Both the position numbers and the translations under genes were made by a program. From positions 1 to 40,066 of the forward strand of contig JADZEY010000015.1 in NCBI GenBank assembly GCA_020850315.1: DNA of 40,066 nucleotides, in the 5' to 3' direction. Position 1 is the first letter of the stretch, and every line of letters begins with the position of its first letter. Under the pieces are notes generated by a model. It saw nothing but the letters and a program-made list of their open reading frames with translations. It did not search any database and had not been told where the DNA came from. Shown piece by piece: positions 1-6,836 of the stretch. The stretch is from Armatimonadota bacterium. GTDB taxonomy: Bacteria; Bacteroidota; Ignavibacteria; OLB7.

Positions 1-57
1 CATACGAAGTGCTTCCATCTTAAACTCTTTGGTAAACGTCCTGCGTTGTTCTCCCAT
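1..57 (-). CDS. IS3-family transposase OrfA, N-terminal 19 residues (partial)
   Basis: An ATG at 57 on the minus strand opens a frame that reads MGEQRRTFTKEFKMEALRM to the window edge. The RRTFTKEFK...EA pattern is the usual start of IS3/IS911-type OrfA proteins, which carry a helix-turn-helix that binds the element ends. An AGGAGGA site about 8 bases upstream supports this start. Only 19 codons are visible, so whether the full gene is intact is unknown. Confidence 0.6.
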   Translation of the reverse strand, partial: MGEQRRTFTKEFKMEALRM

Positions 58-125
58 GGGTCGTTCCTCCTGATGATTGTAAAATACCCTCTTATCTCCT
101 TCTTCACTTTTTCGGGGGAGGATCA
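1..125 (-). mobile_element. IS3-type insertion sequence, left-end fragment (runs off window)
   Basis: The stretch starts at a plausible element tip near 125 (minus-strand TGATCCTCCCCCGAAAAAG), runs through a short leader with a strong AGGAGGA ribosome site, and enters a transposase orfA start at 57. The TGA...CCCC-rich tip is like IS3-family terminal repeats (family knowledge), but the other end lies outside the window, so the inverted repeat cannot be confirmed. The adjacent SBBP reading frame takes its stop codon from this tip, which suggests the element landed inside that gene. Confidence 0.55.
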
Positions 126-776
126 CCCTTCGCCTGTCACTCCTATCCCGCGATCAGGCTTGGTTGTTGGTTGCTCCGCTATCGGTTCTTTTTGCCGCTT
201 CCCAATGGCGGTTCCGGTTGGGTTCATCTTCACCACAAAGGCATCGTTCCCCAAGCGGTTGGTTTGGAACGCTCCGTAGCTTAGGGGGAAGTTGCGGCTG
301 TTGGTCCACCCTGTTAGATACGGATTGCCGCTGGTTCCTACTTGGTCAACGGCAACGTCCTTCCCTTCGTCGGTTTCCAATCCTCCAATCCAGGTTCCCC
401 ACACTACGCCCCCCGTTCCACCGTTGAACTTCGCAAGGAAGGCATCGCTTGCGCCGCCACCGTAATCCCCCTGGTAGCCCGTGGCTGCAACCAACGGGCC
501 AACCGGAAGGGTTGCGGTTCCGGCATCCCCTTTCCCCCCAACAACAAGGTTTCCTTGTTTATCTACGGCAATCCCGTAGCCATGCTCGTTGGTGGCAACG
601 GGGGAACCGAAGTAGGTACCCCAACCCGCGCCCCACGCAAGCAGGGCCGGCACCACCCGTGCAACAAAGGCATCGGTTGCCCCAGTGAGCGCGGTTGCTG
701 TTGAGACTGGGAAGTTCGCGCTTGCGGTGCCGCCCGTGTAATAGAAGTTTCGGTAGTGCAATTTTTCAACCGACAC
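123..776 (-). pseudogene. SBBP-repeat (seven-bladed beta-propeller) protein fragment, truncated at both ends
   Basis: The frame encodes about 200 residues of SBBP-type repeats. Recognisable repeat phrases are YYTGGTASANFP, GYGIAVDKQGN, DAFLAKFN, GTWIGG, DEGKDVAVD and YLTGWTNSRNFP, each typical of secreted beta-propeller surface proteins in this phylum. The first residues (MSVEKLHYR) are encoded by the terminal repeat of the neighbouring IS1 element, and the stop codon TGA is supplied by the tip of the IS3-type element at 123-125. The real gene therefore lost its 5' end, including any signal peptide, and its 3' end. The last 25 or so residues (KRQKEP... onward) no longer look like SBBP repeats. 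It is almost certainly non-functional. Confidence 0.75.
752..774 (+). repeat. IS1-family left terminal inverted repeat
   Basis: It begins GGTAGTGC and pairs with the right terminus (1554-1576) at 16 of 23 positions. The insB stop codon (766-768) lies inside it, as is common in compact insertion sequences. Confidence 0.75.
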
Positions 777-1170
777 ATTGAAGGTTGTACTTGTAGGCGA
801 AGAGCTTGAAATGGAGGTTGAGCATGGACTCCTTCTTGGAAAACGAGAGCGACTTCTGCACCATCCTGCTCCATCGTTGGCGAATCGTGTTGTTCAAACG
901 TTCCACATGAGCGGTTTCTCCCGTCTCCTTCCCAACCTTCTGGTGACGCTCGGCGGGGAGGCAGTTGTCGCAACGCCAGAGATCACTGAAACTCCTGCAT
1001 CGCAGATACTCATACGGCAGCTTCCGCCACAGCCGCTTGCAGGACTCCATCGAGCCGTCACCGATGAAGAACGAGAGAATCTGCCGGGTTCTCCTGCACT
1101 GCGCGATCCAGATGCGTACCATCTGGGTTTTTACGCGAATAAAGGTGAAAATCTCGTCCACTTCGATCAC
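766..1170 (-). CDS. insB: IS1-family InsB-like transposase catalytic region
   Basis: This frame carries the DDE catalytic domain: VDEIFTF holds the first Asp, FIGDGS the second, and HVERLNNTIRQR the Glu, followed by the SLSFSKK signature typical of IS1 transposases. The frame is open upstream from 1170 (a GTG) to the A8 run at 1258-1265, so the functional protein is probably the InsA-InsB' fusion made by -1 frameshifting across 766-1511. The fused product would be about 248 residues. The linker holds three tandem 15-bp repeats that add Ser-Thr-Asp-Ala residues not expected in IS1. All three acidic residues are present, so it may be active. Confidence 0.82.
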   Translation of the reverse strand: MIEVDEIFTFIRVKTQMVRIWIAQCRRTRQILSFFIGDGSMESCKRLWRKLPYEYLRCRSFSDLWRCDNCLPAERHQKVGKETGETAHVERLNNTIRQRWSRMVQKSLSFSKKESMLNLHFKLFAYKYNLQCVG

Positions 1171-1215
1171 ATCGGTGTTGCTGGCATCGGTGCTGCTGGC
1201 ATCGGTGCTGCCAGC
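1171..1215 (+). repeat. Three 15-bp tandem repeats in the transposase linker
   Basis: The units ATCGGTGTTGCTGGC, ATCGGTGCTGCTGGC and ATCGGTGCTGCCAGC follow one another directly. In the insB frame each unit encodes a five-residue phrase of the type (S/N)TDAS. Being a multiple of three, the array keeps the frame open and is likely to be a slippage-generated linker extension. Confidence 0.75.
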
Positions 1216-1244
1216 AGCAGTGGAGATGCTCTGTTTGAAGGGAG

Positions 1245-1511
1245 CTATGGAACGAGCTTTTTTTTGAACAGAGATCGGACAAAGAACTCACTCACACCGA
1301 AGATGCGTGCGGTGGCTCGGAAGCTCTGGCGTTCGCTGTAGGTTCGCAGGATCGCCTCGGTGTCAAGCGATCGGCTGGGTTGCTTGCTGTCGAGGACGTG
1401 GCAGCAGTTGCAGTCCTTGCAGTTGTAGGTTTGGGTGCCAGAGGTATTTCTGCCGTTTTTGACGATGTTCGTGCTGTGGCATCGGTGGCAGCTACGTTGT
1501 TCGGTGATCAT
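1245..1511 (-). CDS. insA: IS1-family InsA-like protein (zinc finger plus HTH)
   Basis: An 88-residue protein with an N-terminal four-cysteine zinc finger (CHRC near residues 8-11 and CKDC near 31-34) and a C-terminal helix-turn-helix (SFRATARIFGVSEFFVRSLF). This is the InsA layout of IS1: it binds the terminal repeats and, when translated alone, represses transposition. The ATG at 1511 is the only good start. The frame ends in a run of lysine codons (AAA AAA AAG) that forms the slippage site into insB. A small share of ribosomes would shift -1 there to make the full transposase. Confidence 0.85.
   Translation of the reverse strand: MITEQRSCHRCHSTNIVKNGRNTSGTQTYNCKDCNCCHVLDSKQPSRSLDTEAILRTYSERQSFRATARIFGVSEFFVRSLFKKKLVP
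1258..1265 (-). other. Probable programmed -1 frameshift site (A8) joining insA to insB
   Basis: On the minus strand the insA frame reads TTC AAA AAA AAG. Slipping back one base at the eight-A run puts ribosomes in the frame that continues KKARSIAPF into the DDE domain, with no stop between. IS1 itself uses an A-rich -1 slippery site at the same place. No frame-restoring mutation is needed to explain the two overlapping frames. Confidence 0.75.
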
Positions 1512-1553
1512 GCTCTGTGATATGATTGATGAAGCAATGAACCAAGCTACGCA

Positions 1554-1576
1554 ATCAGTCGGGAAACCGCACTACC
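1554..1576 (-). repeat. IS1-family right terminal inverted repeat
   Basis: Read on the minus strand it begins GGTAGTGCGG and matches the left end. It sits about 43 bases upstream of the insA start and is the likely place for the transposase promoter and the InsA binding site, by analogy with IS1. Confidence 0.75.
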
Positions 1577-1602
1577 GGAATGCCAAGTGTCCAGCAATCG
1601 CT

Positions 1603-2967
1603 TTATGGAGTAGCGGGGGCCTGTTCGGCAAGGCGTTGGCGAACAAGTGTCCGGAACCGAAGGGAGTGCAGCACCGCAGCAATGCTGAGTCCAATGGTCA
1701 ATCCCCACCACAATCCGTAGCCCCCCATGTTAAACACAAAGCAGAAGAGCAGCCCGGTTGGAAGCCCCAGCAGCCAATACGCCACCAAGTTGGTCACCAT
1801 TGGAATGGTGGTATCCTTCATGCCACGCAGCGCGCCCATGGCGGTAACCTGCAATCCATCGGAAAGCTGGAACGCGCCGGCAATCATCAGCAATCCGCCG
1901 GCGTACTGGACCACCGCTGGGTCGCTGATGTAGAGCGTCACAATCGGCTCCGAAAAGAGCACAAAGATGAGCCCCGTAAGGCACATAAACGCTCCACCGA
2001 TTCCAACGCCCACCCACCCAGCAAGCGCGGCCCCGTGGGGATCGCGCCGGCCCATGGCGTTCCCCACCCGTGTGGTGGTTGCGGTTGCAACGCCCAAGGG
2101 GGTCATAAACGTGAAGGCTGCAACGCTGATTGCCACCTGGTGCGAAGCCACCGCCACCGTGCTGAGCATCCCCATGACGATGGAGGTTAGCCCAAACACC
2201 CCTTGTTCCATGCTGTTCCCCATGCCGATTGGAATCCCCAGTTTCAGCAGCACAGCAATGCGTCCGGCATTGGGGCGGCGTGCTTTTTTCAGGAAGTGAT
2301 ATTGCCGGAACTCTTCGGTGCGAAGCAGATAGAAGAGGAGAATTGCCAGCATGATAAAGTTTACCGCAGCGGTTGCGATTCCGGCCCCCATCACCCCCAT
2401 GCTTGGGAGCCCCAGCCCGCCAAAAATCAGAAGGTATGCCAGGGGGATGTTGATAAACGCTCCGATGAACGATATCACCATCGTCACCCGTGGCTTCCCC
2501 AAACCAACGGTGAAGGCGCGAAGGTTGGCGTAGATTAAATTGGCAATCATCCCGATGCTTAACGCCCGAATGTATTGCTCGGCCAGCGTAACAACGGCGG
2601 GTTCTTGCTTCAGCAGTAGCAGTATCGGCCCGGCGTTCCACATGACGGCCATGCCAACAATCCAGAGACCCCCCACTATCCAGAACCCTTGCCCGGTTGC
2701 GTTGCCAATTTCATCGTGATCGCCTGCGCCGTGGGCGTGGGCAACGGTTGGGGCAATTGCCGTCAGCGCGCCGTAAGCAAACACCATGAAGAAGTAGTAG
2801 AGTGAGTTGGTGATGCCAACCGCAGCCAACGCCTCCTGGCCAAGTTTGCCAACAAGAATGGTGTCGGCAATGCCCATGCTCATTCCGCCGATGTGATCCA
2901 GGATCACCGGAAGTGCCAACGCAAGCATGGTGCGGATTTCGGTTCGTATGGGATGTGTGGTGGTCAT
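1603..2967 (-). CDS. MATE family multidrug/cation antiporter
   Basis: A polytopic inner-membrane protein of about 454 residues, the usual MATE length, with roughly 12 hydrophobic segments in two homologous halves. The N-terminal half has the family hallmark around LALPVILDHIGGMSMGIADT and VGKLGQEALAAVGI. The second half repeats the pattern (MGNSMEQGVFGLTSIVMGML, and MGRRDP in the loop). MATE proteins export drugs or metabolites using a Na+ or H+ gradient. I chose the ATG at 2967. A TTG at 2982 would add five residues, and neither start has a clear ribosome site. It lies 37 bases downstream of the btpA-like gene, so the two are probably cotranscribed. The substrate cannot be read from sequence. 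Confidence 0.92.
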   Translation of the reverse strand: MTTTHPIRTEIRTMLALALPVILDHIGGMSMGIADTILVGKLGQEALAAVGITNSLYYFFMVFAYGALTAIAPTVAHAHGAGDHDEIGNATGQGFWIVGGLWIVGMAVMWNAGPILLLLKQEPAVVTLAEQYIRALSIGMIANLIYANLRAFTVGLGKPRVTMVISFIGAFINIPLAYLLIFGGLGLPSMGVMGAGIATAAVNFIMLAILLFYLLRTEEFRQYHFLKKARRPNAGRIAVLLKLGIPIGMGNSMEQGVFGLTSIVMGMLSTVAVASHQVAISVAAFTFMTPLGVATATTTRVGNAMGRRDPHGAALAGWVGVGIGGAFMCLTGLIFVLFSEPIVTLYISDPAVVQYAGGLLMIAGAFQLSDGLQVTAMGALRGMKDTTIPMVTNLVAYWLLGLPTGLLFCFVFNMGGYGLWWGLTIGLSIAAVLHSLRFRTLVRQRLAEQAPATP

Positions 2968-3004
2968 GGTAGAAGCCAGCAAGTACGCGCCGGCGAACGC
3001 TGCG

Positions 3005-3820
3005 TTACTGCAACGTGATGGAGGCTTGCCGTGCGACCTCCATCAATCGTTTCACCCGCTCGGTATCCACTGGGGCCGCAACGTTTCCATCCCGTTTCAG
3101 CCAGCTTCCAACAATCGCGCCGTCGCACTCGGCAAGGATGTCGCGGATTGTGGCGTTGGTCACGCCGCTTCCGGCAAACACCGGGGCGTGGGTTGCGCCG
3201 CGTGTGCGGCGAAGTTCTTCCAGCGCCACCCCCGCGCCAGTGCGGCTTCCGGTGACGATCAGCGCGTCGGCAAGTCCCCGCTCGGCTGCGTCGGCGGCAA
3301 GTTCTTCGATGGGGAAGGGGACAAGGGGGAGGGCGTGTTTTACGCTTACGTCGGCCATCACGTTCACGGCAACGCCCAGGGTTGTTCGGTAGTCAATGGT
3401 TCCCCGTGCGTTTCCTTCAATAATCCCTTGGTCGGTCACCATCGCGGCGGTGTGGACGTTGACGCGGATCATTGCCCCGCCGCAGGCAGCGGCAATGCCA
3501 AGCGCGGCCAACGGGTCGTTCCGCAACGCATTGATCCCCAACGGAAGTTGGGTGGTGCGTTTCACTTCGGCAGCAACCAGTGCCATCAACGCAATGGTGT
3601 GCGGCTCCAGCCCTGATTTACGGAAGGGGACATCGCCGTAGTTCTCCACCATCATTGCATCAATCCCACCGCTGCGTAGTGCTTCGGCATCGGCCATTGC
3701 GTGGTCAAGAATCTGCTGCACCGACCCGCCGTACCGGGGCGTGCCCGGCATCGGCAGAAGGTGAATCATCCCGATGATTGCGCCGTGACGCAGCGGGTGT
3801 AGCAGCCGTTGATCCTTCAT
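3005..3820 (-). CDS. BtpA/SgcQ family protein
   Basis: A 271-residue protein that matches the BtpA family along its whole length: IGMIHLLPMPGTPRYGG at the N terminus, GGIDAMMVENYGDVPF, LPLGINALRNDP, IRVNVHTAAMVTDQGIIEG, DALIVTGSRTGAG and VFAGSGVTNATI near the phosphate-binding end. The family folds as a TIM barrel. The cyanobacterial member stabilises photosystem I, while members elsewhere are of unclear enzymatic role, perhaps acting on sugar-phosphate-like substrates. A photosystem role is not implied here, as nothing photosynthetic is nearby. It sits between ybaB (32-base gap) and the MATE gene in one probable minus-strand unit. Confidence 0.9.
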   Translation of the reverse strand: MKDQRLLHPLRHGAIIGMIHLLPMPGTPRYGGSVQQILDHAMADAEALRSGGIDAMMVENYGDVPFRKSGLEPHTIALMALVAAEVKRTTQLPLGINALRNDPLAALGIAAACGGAMIRVNVHTAAMVTDQGIIEGNARGTIDYRTTLGVAVNVMADVSVKHALPLVPFPIEELAADAAERGLADALIVTGSRTGAGVALEELRRTRGATHAPVFAGSGVTNATIRDILAECDGAIVGSWLKRDGNVAAPVDTERVKRLMEVARQASITLQ

Positions 3821-3852
3821 GGAGTAAAGATTGCTGGCGATGGATGTTGCGG

Positions 3853-4182
3853 TTATATCCCCAAGTTCAGCCCAGGAATATCTGGCATCATCCCATCGGT
3901 TGCCGAGCGTAGTTTTTCCGCTGCGGCTTCCTTTGCGGCGTTGGTTGCGCGGTTTACTGCGGTGATGATCAGATCCTCCAGCGTCTCCTTCTCACTTGCT
4001 TGCAACATCGAAGGATCAATCATCAATGTGGTGACTTCGCCATGTCCGTTTGCTGTGGCGCAGACCATTCCTCCGCCGGCTTCTTCGGTTATCAGAAGTT
4101 GGCCAAATGTTGCTTGTGTCTCCTCCATCCGCCGCTGCATCTCCTGCATCTGCATCATTGCCTGCATCAGTTGGTTGGTCAT
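3853..4182 (-). CDS. ybaB: YbaB/EbfC nucleoid-associated protein
   Basis: A small protein (109 residues from the ATG at 4182) with a Met/Gln-rich N-terminal helix (MTNQLMQAMMQMQEMQRRM) followed by the family core: GGGMVCATANGHGEVTTLMIDPS, LEDLIITAVNRATNAAKE and a C-terminal PDIPGL tail. YbaB/EbfC dimers bind DNA and are often encoded beside dnaX and recR, but not here. A longer reading from a GTG at 4266 would add 28 basic, Gln/Lys-rich residues not typical of the family, so I prefer 4182, although no ribosome site is visible at either. It is probably the first gene of a ybaB-btpA-MATE unit. Confidence 0.88.
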   Translation of the reverse strand: MTNQLMQAMMQMQEMQRRMEETQATFGQLLITEEAGGGMVCATANGHGEVTTLMIDPSMLQASEKETLEDLIITAVNRATNAAKEAAAEKLRSATDGMMPDIPGLNLGI

Positions 4183-4316
4183 TGTTTGCTTGGTTTGGTG
4201 TTGTTGTTTCTGTTTCTGTTTTGGGGGACGGATTGGCTCAACATAACTGACCTTTCGCAGCACCACTATAGAGCTTGGTGATTGCAGTACTTGGGTGTTC
4301 CACCGGAACTCACCCT

Positions 4317-4373
4317 CCGCTCATGCTGAGCTCCGTCGAAGCCTGCCCTGAGCCTGTCGAAGGGTATGAGCGG
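4317..4373 (+). repeat. Intergenic REP-like palindromic element
   Basis: An outer inverted repeat CCGCTCAT...ATGAGCGG (4317-4324 and 4366-4373) encloses two copies of a CTGAGC...GTCGAAG motif, one of them CCTGAGCCTGTCGAAGG. This motif is a widespread intergenic repeat in environmental bacterial genomes. It lies in the gap between lysC and ybaB, where a terminator would be expected. It could act as one or be a non-autonomous mobile palindrome. Confidence 0.6.
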
Positions 4374-4468
4374 AGCCACCCGCACGGGCAAGCTCTCGCT
4401 CTTCAAACTACCCATATGAGTTCAAGCGCAGAGAGGTGTTTTCACCTGCCCCGCGCCCTGCCTGGGAT

Positions 4469-5860
4469 TTATTCAAACAATGCGCTGTGTGTTCGCTGCA
4501 ATGCTTCGGTGGCGTGCTGTTCGGCAACGCCAAGCAGGATGATATGATCGCTTGAACCAGCCACCACAAAACTGATGGGGATAGCACCCAGCGCAGAAAG
4601 GGGGGTGCTGATAATCCCGGGTTGGCTCCGCAGGCCCGCGCCAATCAATCCGATCACTGCCATTTCGGGCATCAGTTCCACTGCATAATCTGCTTCCAGC
4701 CCAGCAAGGATCACATCGTTGAACCCGGCTGATTCCACCGTGATGATTGCCCGCGCTTCGGCCACCGCAGCGCACTGAATCGGAAGATTGTGTGCCGCAA
4801 AAATCCCCAACGCTTTCTGGAACCCAAGCGATGTTGCGCGTGGGTCGCGCGGGCCAAGCATCACCGAAATCATCCCCCGTTTGCTGGTGATGGAGTGAAT
4901 GCCGCAGGAAATCGGCGAGCCATCGGGAAGGATGCGCGTGCCGGCATCATCGGGGCGCATGGAGTTTTTGATGACCACTGGAATCGCCCGCTCCACCGCC
5001 GGAACAATCGTATCTGGGTGGATCACCTTCGCGCCGAACCATGCCAGCTCGCGTGCTTCGGTGAAGGTGACGTGCGGCACAACTGCGGCTTGCGGAACGG
5101 CGCGTGGGTCGGCTGTTAAAATTCCGCTAACGTCAGTCCATATCTGAATTTCGGTGGCGTGCAACGCCGCGCCAACCAGCGCACCTGTGTGATCCGATCC
5201 CCCCCGGCCAATGGTTGTGGTGATGCCGTTCAGCGTGCGGCCAATAAACCCTTGCGCCACCACCACTTCGTGGCGTTGCACCAGCGGGATAAGGTGTTCG
5301 GCCACGTGCGCATCAATCTCCGGCATCAGCGGGGAAGCGTTCACGAAGTTGGAGTCGGTGATGATGAACTGGCGGCTGTCGGCAACCGCTACGTCCCATC
5401 CCGCAGCACGGAACGCATCGCCAAGCAGCAGGCTGGAAAGCCGTTCGCCGAAGCTGGCAAAAGCGTCAAGCGTGCGCGGGGTTAGTTCCCCCAACAGCAC
5501 AACGCCGCGAGCAAGTTGCTCGATTTCATGCAACAGCTCCGTCAGCTCTTCTTGGCAGGAACGCTCCAGCGGTAATCCCAGATCGCCCAGAATCTCTAAA
5601 TGCCGTTGGCGAAGGTGGCGCACGTTCTGCAACGCGCCGTTCAGGTCGCCAGTGCCGCCGCATCGGGCGGTGGAAAGGAGCATATCGGTGACACCGGCAC
5701 ACGCCGAGGTGACAACAACCGGGTGGTTGCCCCGCTTCCGTTCAACAATTTCCACCACACGGCGCATTGCTTCGGCATCTTTCACCGAGGTTCCGCCGAA
5801 CTTCAGCACCACTGGCTGCTGTTCCGATGTTGCTTGCTGCTCCGTTTGCTGTTCGGTCAC
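4469..5860 (-). CDS. lysC: Aspartate kinase (aspartokinase III-like)
   Basis: This 463-residue enzyme phosphorylates L-aspartate, the first step to lysine, threonine, methionine and diaminopimelate. The kinase domain starts with KFGGTSV (residues 20-26) and contains FGERLSSLL, GRGGSDHTGALVGAALHA (substrate/ATP site) and IWTDVSGILTADPR. About residues 310-463 form a tandem ACT region for feedback control by an amino acid, matching monofunctional lysine-sensitive enzymes in length. No homoserine dehydrogenase is fused. The start is a GTG at 5860 that overlaps the stop of the upstream gene (GTGA), so translation is probably coupled to it. The first 15 residues are Gln/Glu-rich and not conserved in the family. 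Confidence 0.95.
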   Translation of the reverse strand: MTEQQTEQQATSEQQPVVLKFGGTSVKDAEAMRRVVEIVERKRGNHPVVVTSACAGVTDMLLSTARCGGTGDLNGALQNVRHLRQRHLEILGDLGLPLERSCQEELTELLHEIEQLARGVVLLGELTPRTLDAFASFGERLSSLLLGDAFRAAGWDVAVADSRQFIITDSNFVNASPLMPEIDAHVAEHLIPLVQRHEVVVAQGFIGRTLNGITTTIGRGGSDHTGALVGAALHATEIQIWTDVSGILTADPRAVPQAAVVPHVTFTEARELAWFGAKVIHPDTIVPAVERAIPVVIKNSMRPDDAGTRILPDGSPISCGIHSITSKRGMISVMLGPRDPRATSLGFQKALGIFAAHNLPIQCAAVAEARAIITVESAGFNDVILAGLEADYAVELMPEMAVIGLIGAGLRSQPGIISTPLSALGAIPISFVVAGSSDHIILLGVAEQHATEALQRTHSALFE

Positions 5861-6585
5861 GGTTGTTGCTCCCCCTCGTTGTCTTCCGCCTCGTTATCGA
5901 AGTCATCATCATCCTGCTCCATCTCCATTTCGGCGTGATGGCTGGCCGGAGCGATAGGGTGATGAGCAACGCTGTGCCCCATCATATTCATTTCTGGTGA
6001 TGGAGTCTGATCCTCTTCGGGAACGGTCAGCAGCAGCGCGCCTTCGGAGATCAGCCAAAGGATCATCCGCTTCGCCTCGGCCAGCGAAACGCCGTACATG
6101 TAGGTGAACCGCCAAAGGTCAATCGGCCCGCGCCAGACCTCCACCATAAAGGCTTGATCCATGGTAAGCCGCCCGTTTGCGGCAAGAACATCCAGCGCGG
6201 CATCCACCATCAACTTCCCTTCGTCGTGGGTGATGTTGTGGCTGCTGAAAATGAAGTTCTGTTGTTCGGCAAGGTCGCAAATCAGGAACCCACGCCGCCC
6301 GGGAAGAAGGTCGCTTAGATAACCAAGGCTAACAATGTATGGCTCCTGATCGCCCCCCCACAGATCTTCCCAAACAGGGGCATCATGTTGGCGAAGCCAT
6401 TCAAAAAATTGTTGTTCCCGTTCGGGAAGCCGGATGAGTGTGTTGCTGCCAAATCGCGCAAGCAGTTCTTGGACTTGTTCGGCGGAAAGCTCGCTCATCT
6501 CGGCATCGCTGATCTCAGCAATGTGGACGGCAGTGTTGGCCGGATCAAGCCGGTGTATCAGCAGGGAAAAAGTGTCGGAATTCAT
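5857..6585 (-). CDS. Hypothetical protein with acidic C-terminal tail
   Basis: A soluble protein of about 242 residues, with no signal peptide or membrane segment, that I do not recognise. The ATG at 6585 (MNSDTFSLLIHRL) is preferred over an in-frame upstream start at 6621. The N-terminal two thirds look like a mixed alpha/beta domain (IRLPEREQQFFEWLRQ, GYLSDLLPGRRGFLICDLAEQQNFIFSSHN). Past residue 200 comes a low-complexity, His/Met- then Asp/Glu-rich tail (HHAEMEMEQDDDDFDNEAED). Its stop overlaps the GTG of lysC by four bases, so the two genes share a transcript and probably translation. The link may be regulatory or only positional. Confidence 0.75.
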   Translation of the reverse strand: MNSDTFSLLIHRLDPANTAVHIAEISDAEMSELSAEQVQELLARFGSNTLIRLPEREQQFFEWLRQHDAPVWEDLWGGDQEPYIVSLGYLSDLLPGRRGFLICDLAEQQNFIFSSHNITHDEGKLMVDAALDVLAANGRLTMDQAFMVEVWRGPIDLWRFTYMYGVSLAEAKRMILWLISEGALLLTVPEEDQTPSPEMNMMGHSVAHHPIAPASHHAEMEMEQDDDDFDNEAEDNEGEQQP

Positions 6586-6836
6586 CGGCGGCGAAGATAC
6601 CATGCGCCCTTGTTCCAACAAGGTTTGGAAGCGTTAGCAATTGGCGTGAACGCCGTGGCAGCATCGCCATTGCCCCCGAACCTTACCGAATCTTACAGGC
6701 CGCGCCGCATCAGAACGGGGAACGGTTCGTCGGGGGGGATGGTGATGATTGGTAGAAAGGACGCTACCCATTGCTGATTACTCACTCACCGTGTTTCTTC
6801 CCTTACAACTGACCACTTGACAACAAACAACCACGT

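Larger units (their letters stand above)
752..1576 (-). mobile_element. IS1-family insertion sequence (about 825 bp)
   Basis: The element has imperfect terminal inverted repeats: GGTAGTGCAATTTTTCAACC at 752 and, on the other strand from 1576, GGTAGTGCGGTTTCCCGACT. They match at 16 of 23 positions. Between them lie insA (zinc finger plus HTH) and insB (DDE catalytic domain) in the -1 frame, joined at a run of eight A residues. The size and the two-frame plan fit the IS1 family. The flanks, GAAGTTTC on the left and GGAATGCC on the right, show no target-site duplication, so the insertion was followed by a deletion or rearrangement. Confidence 0.85.
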
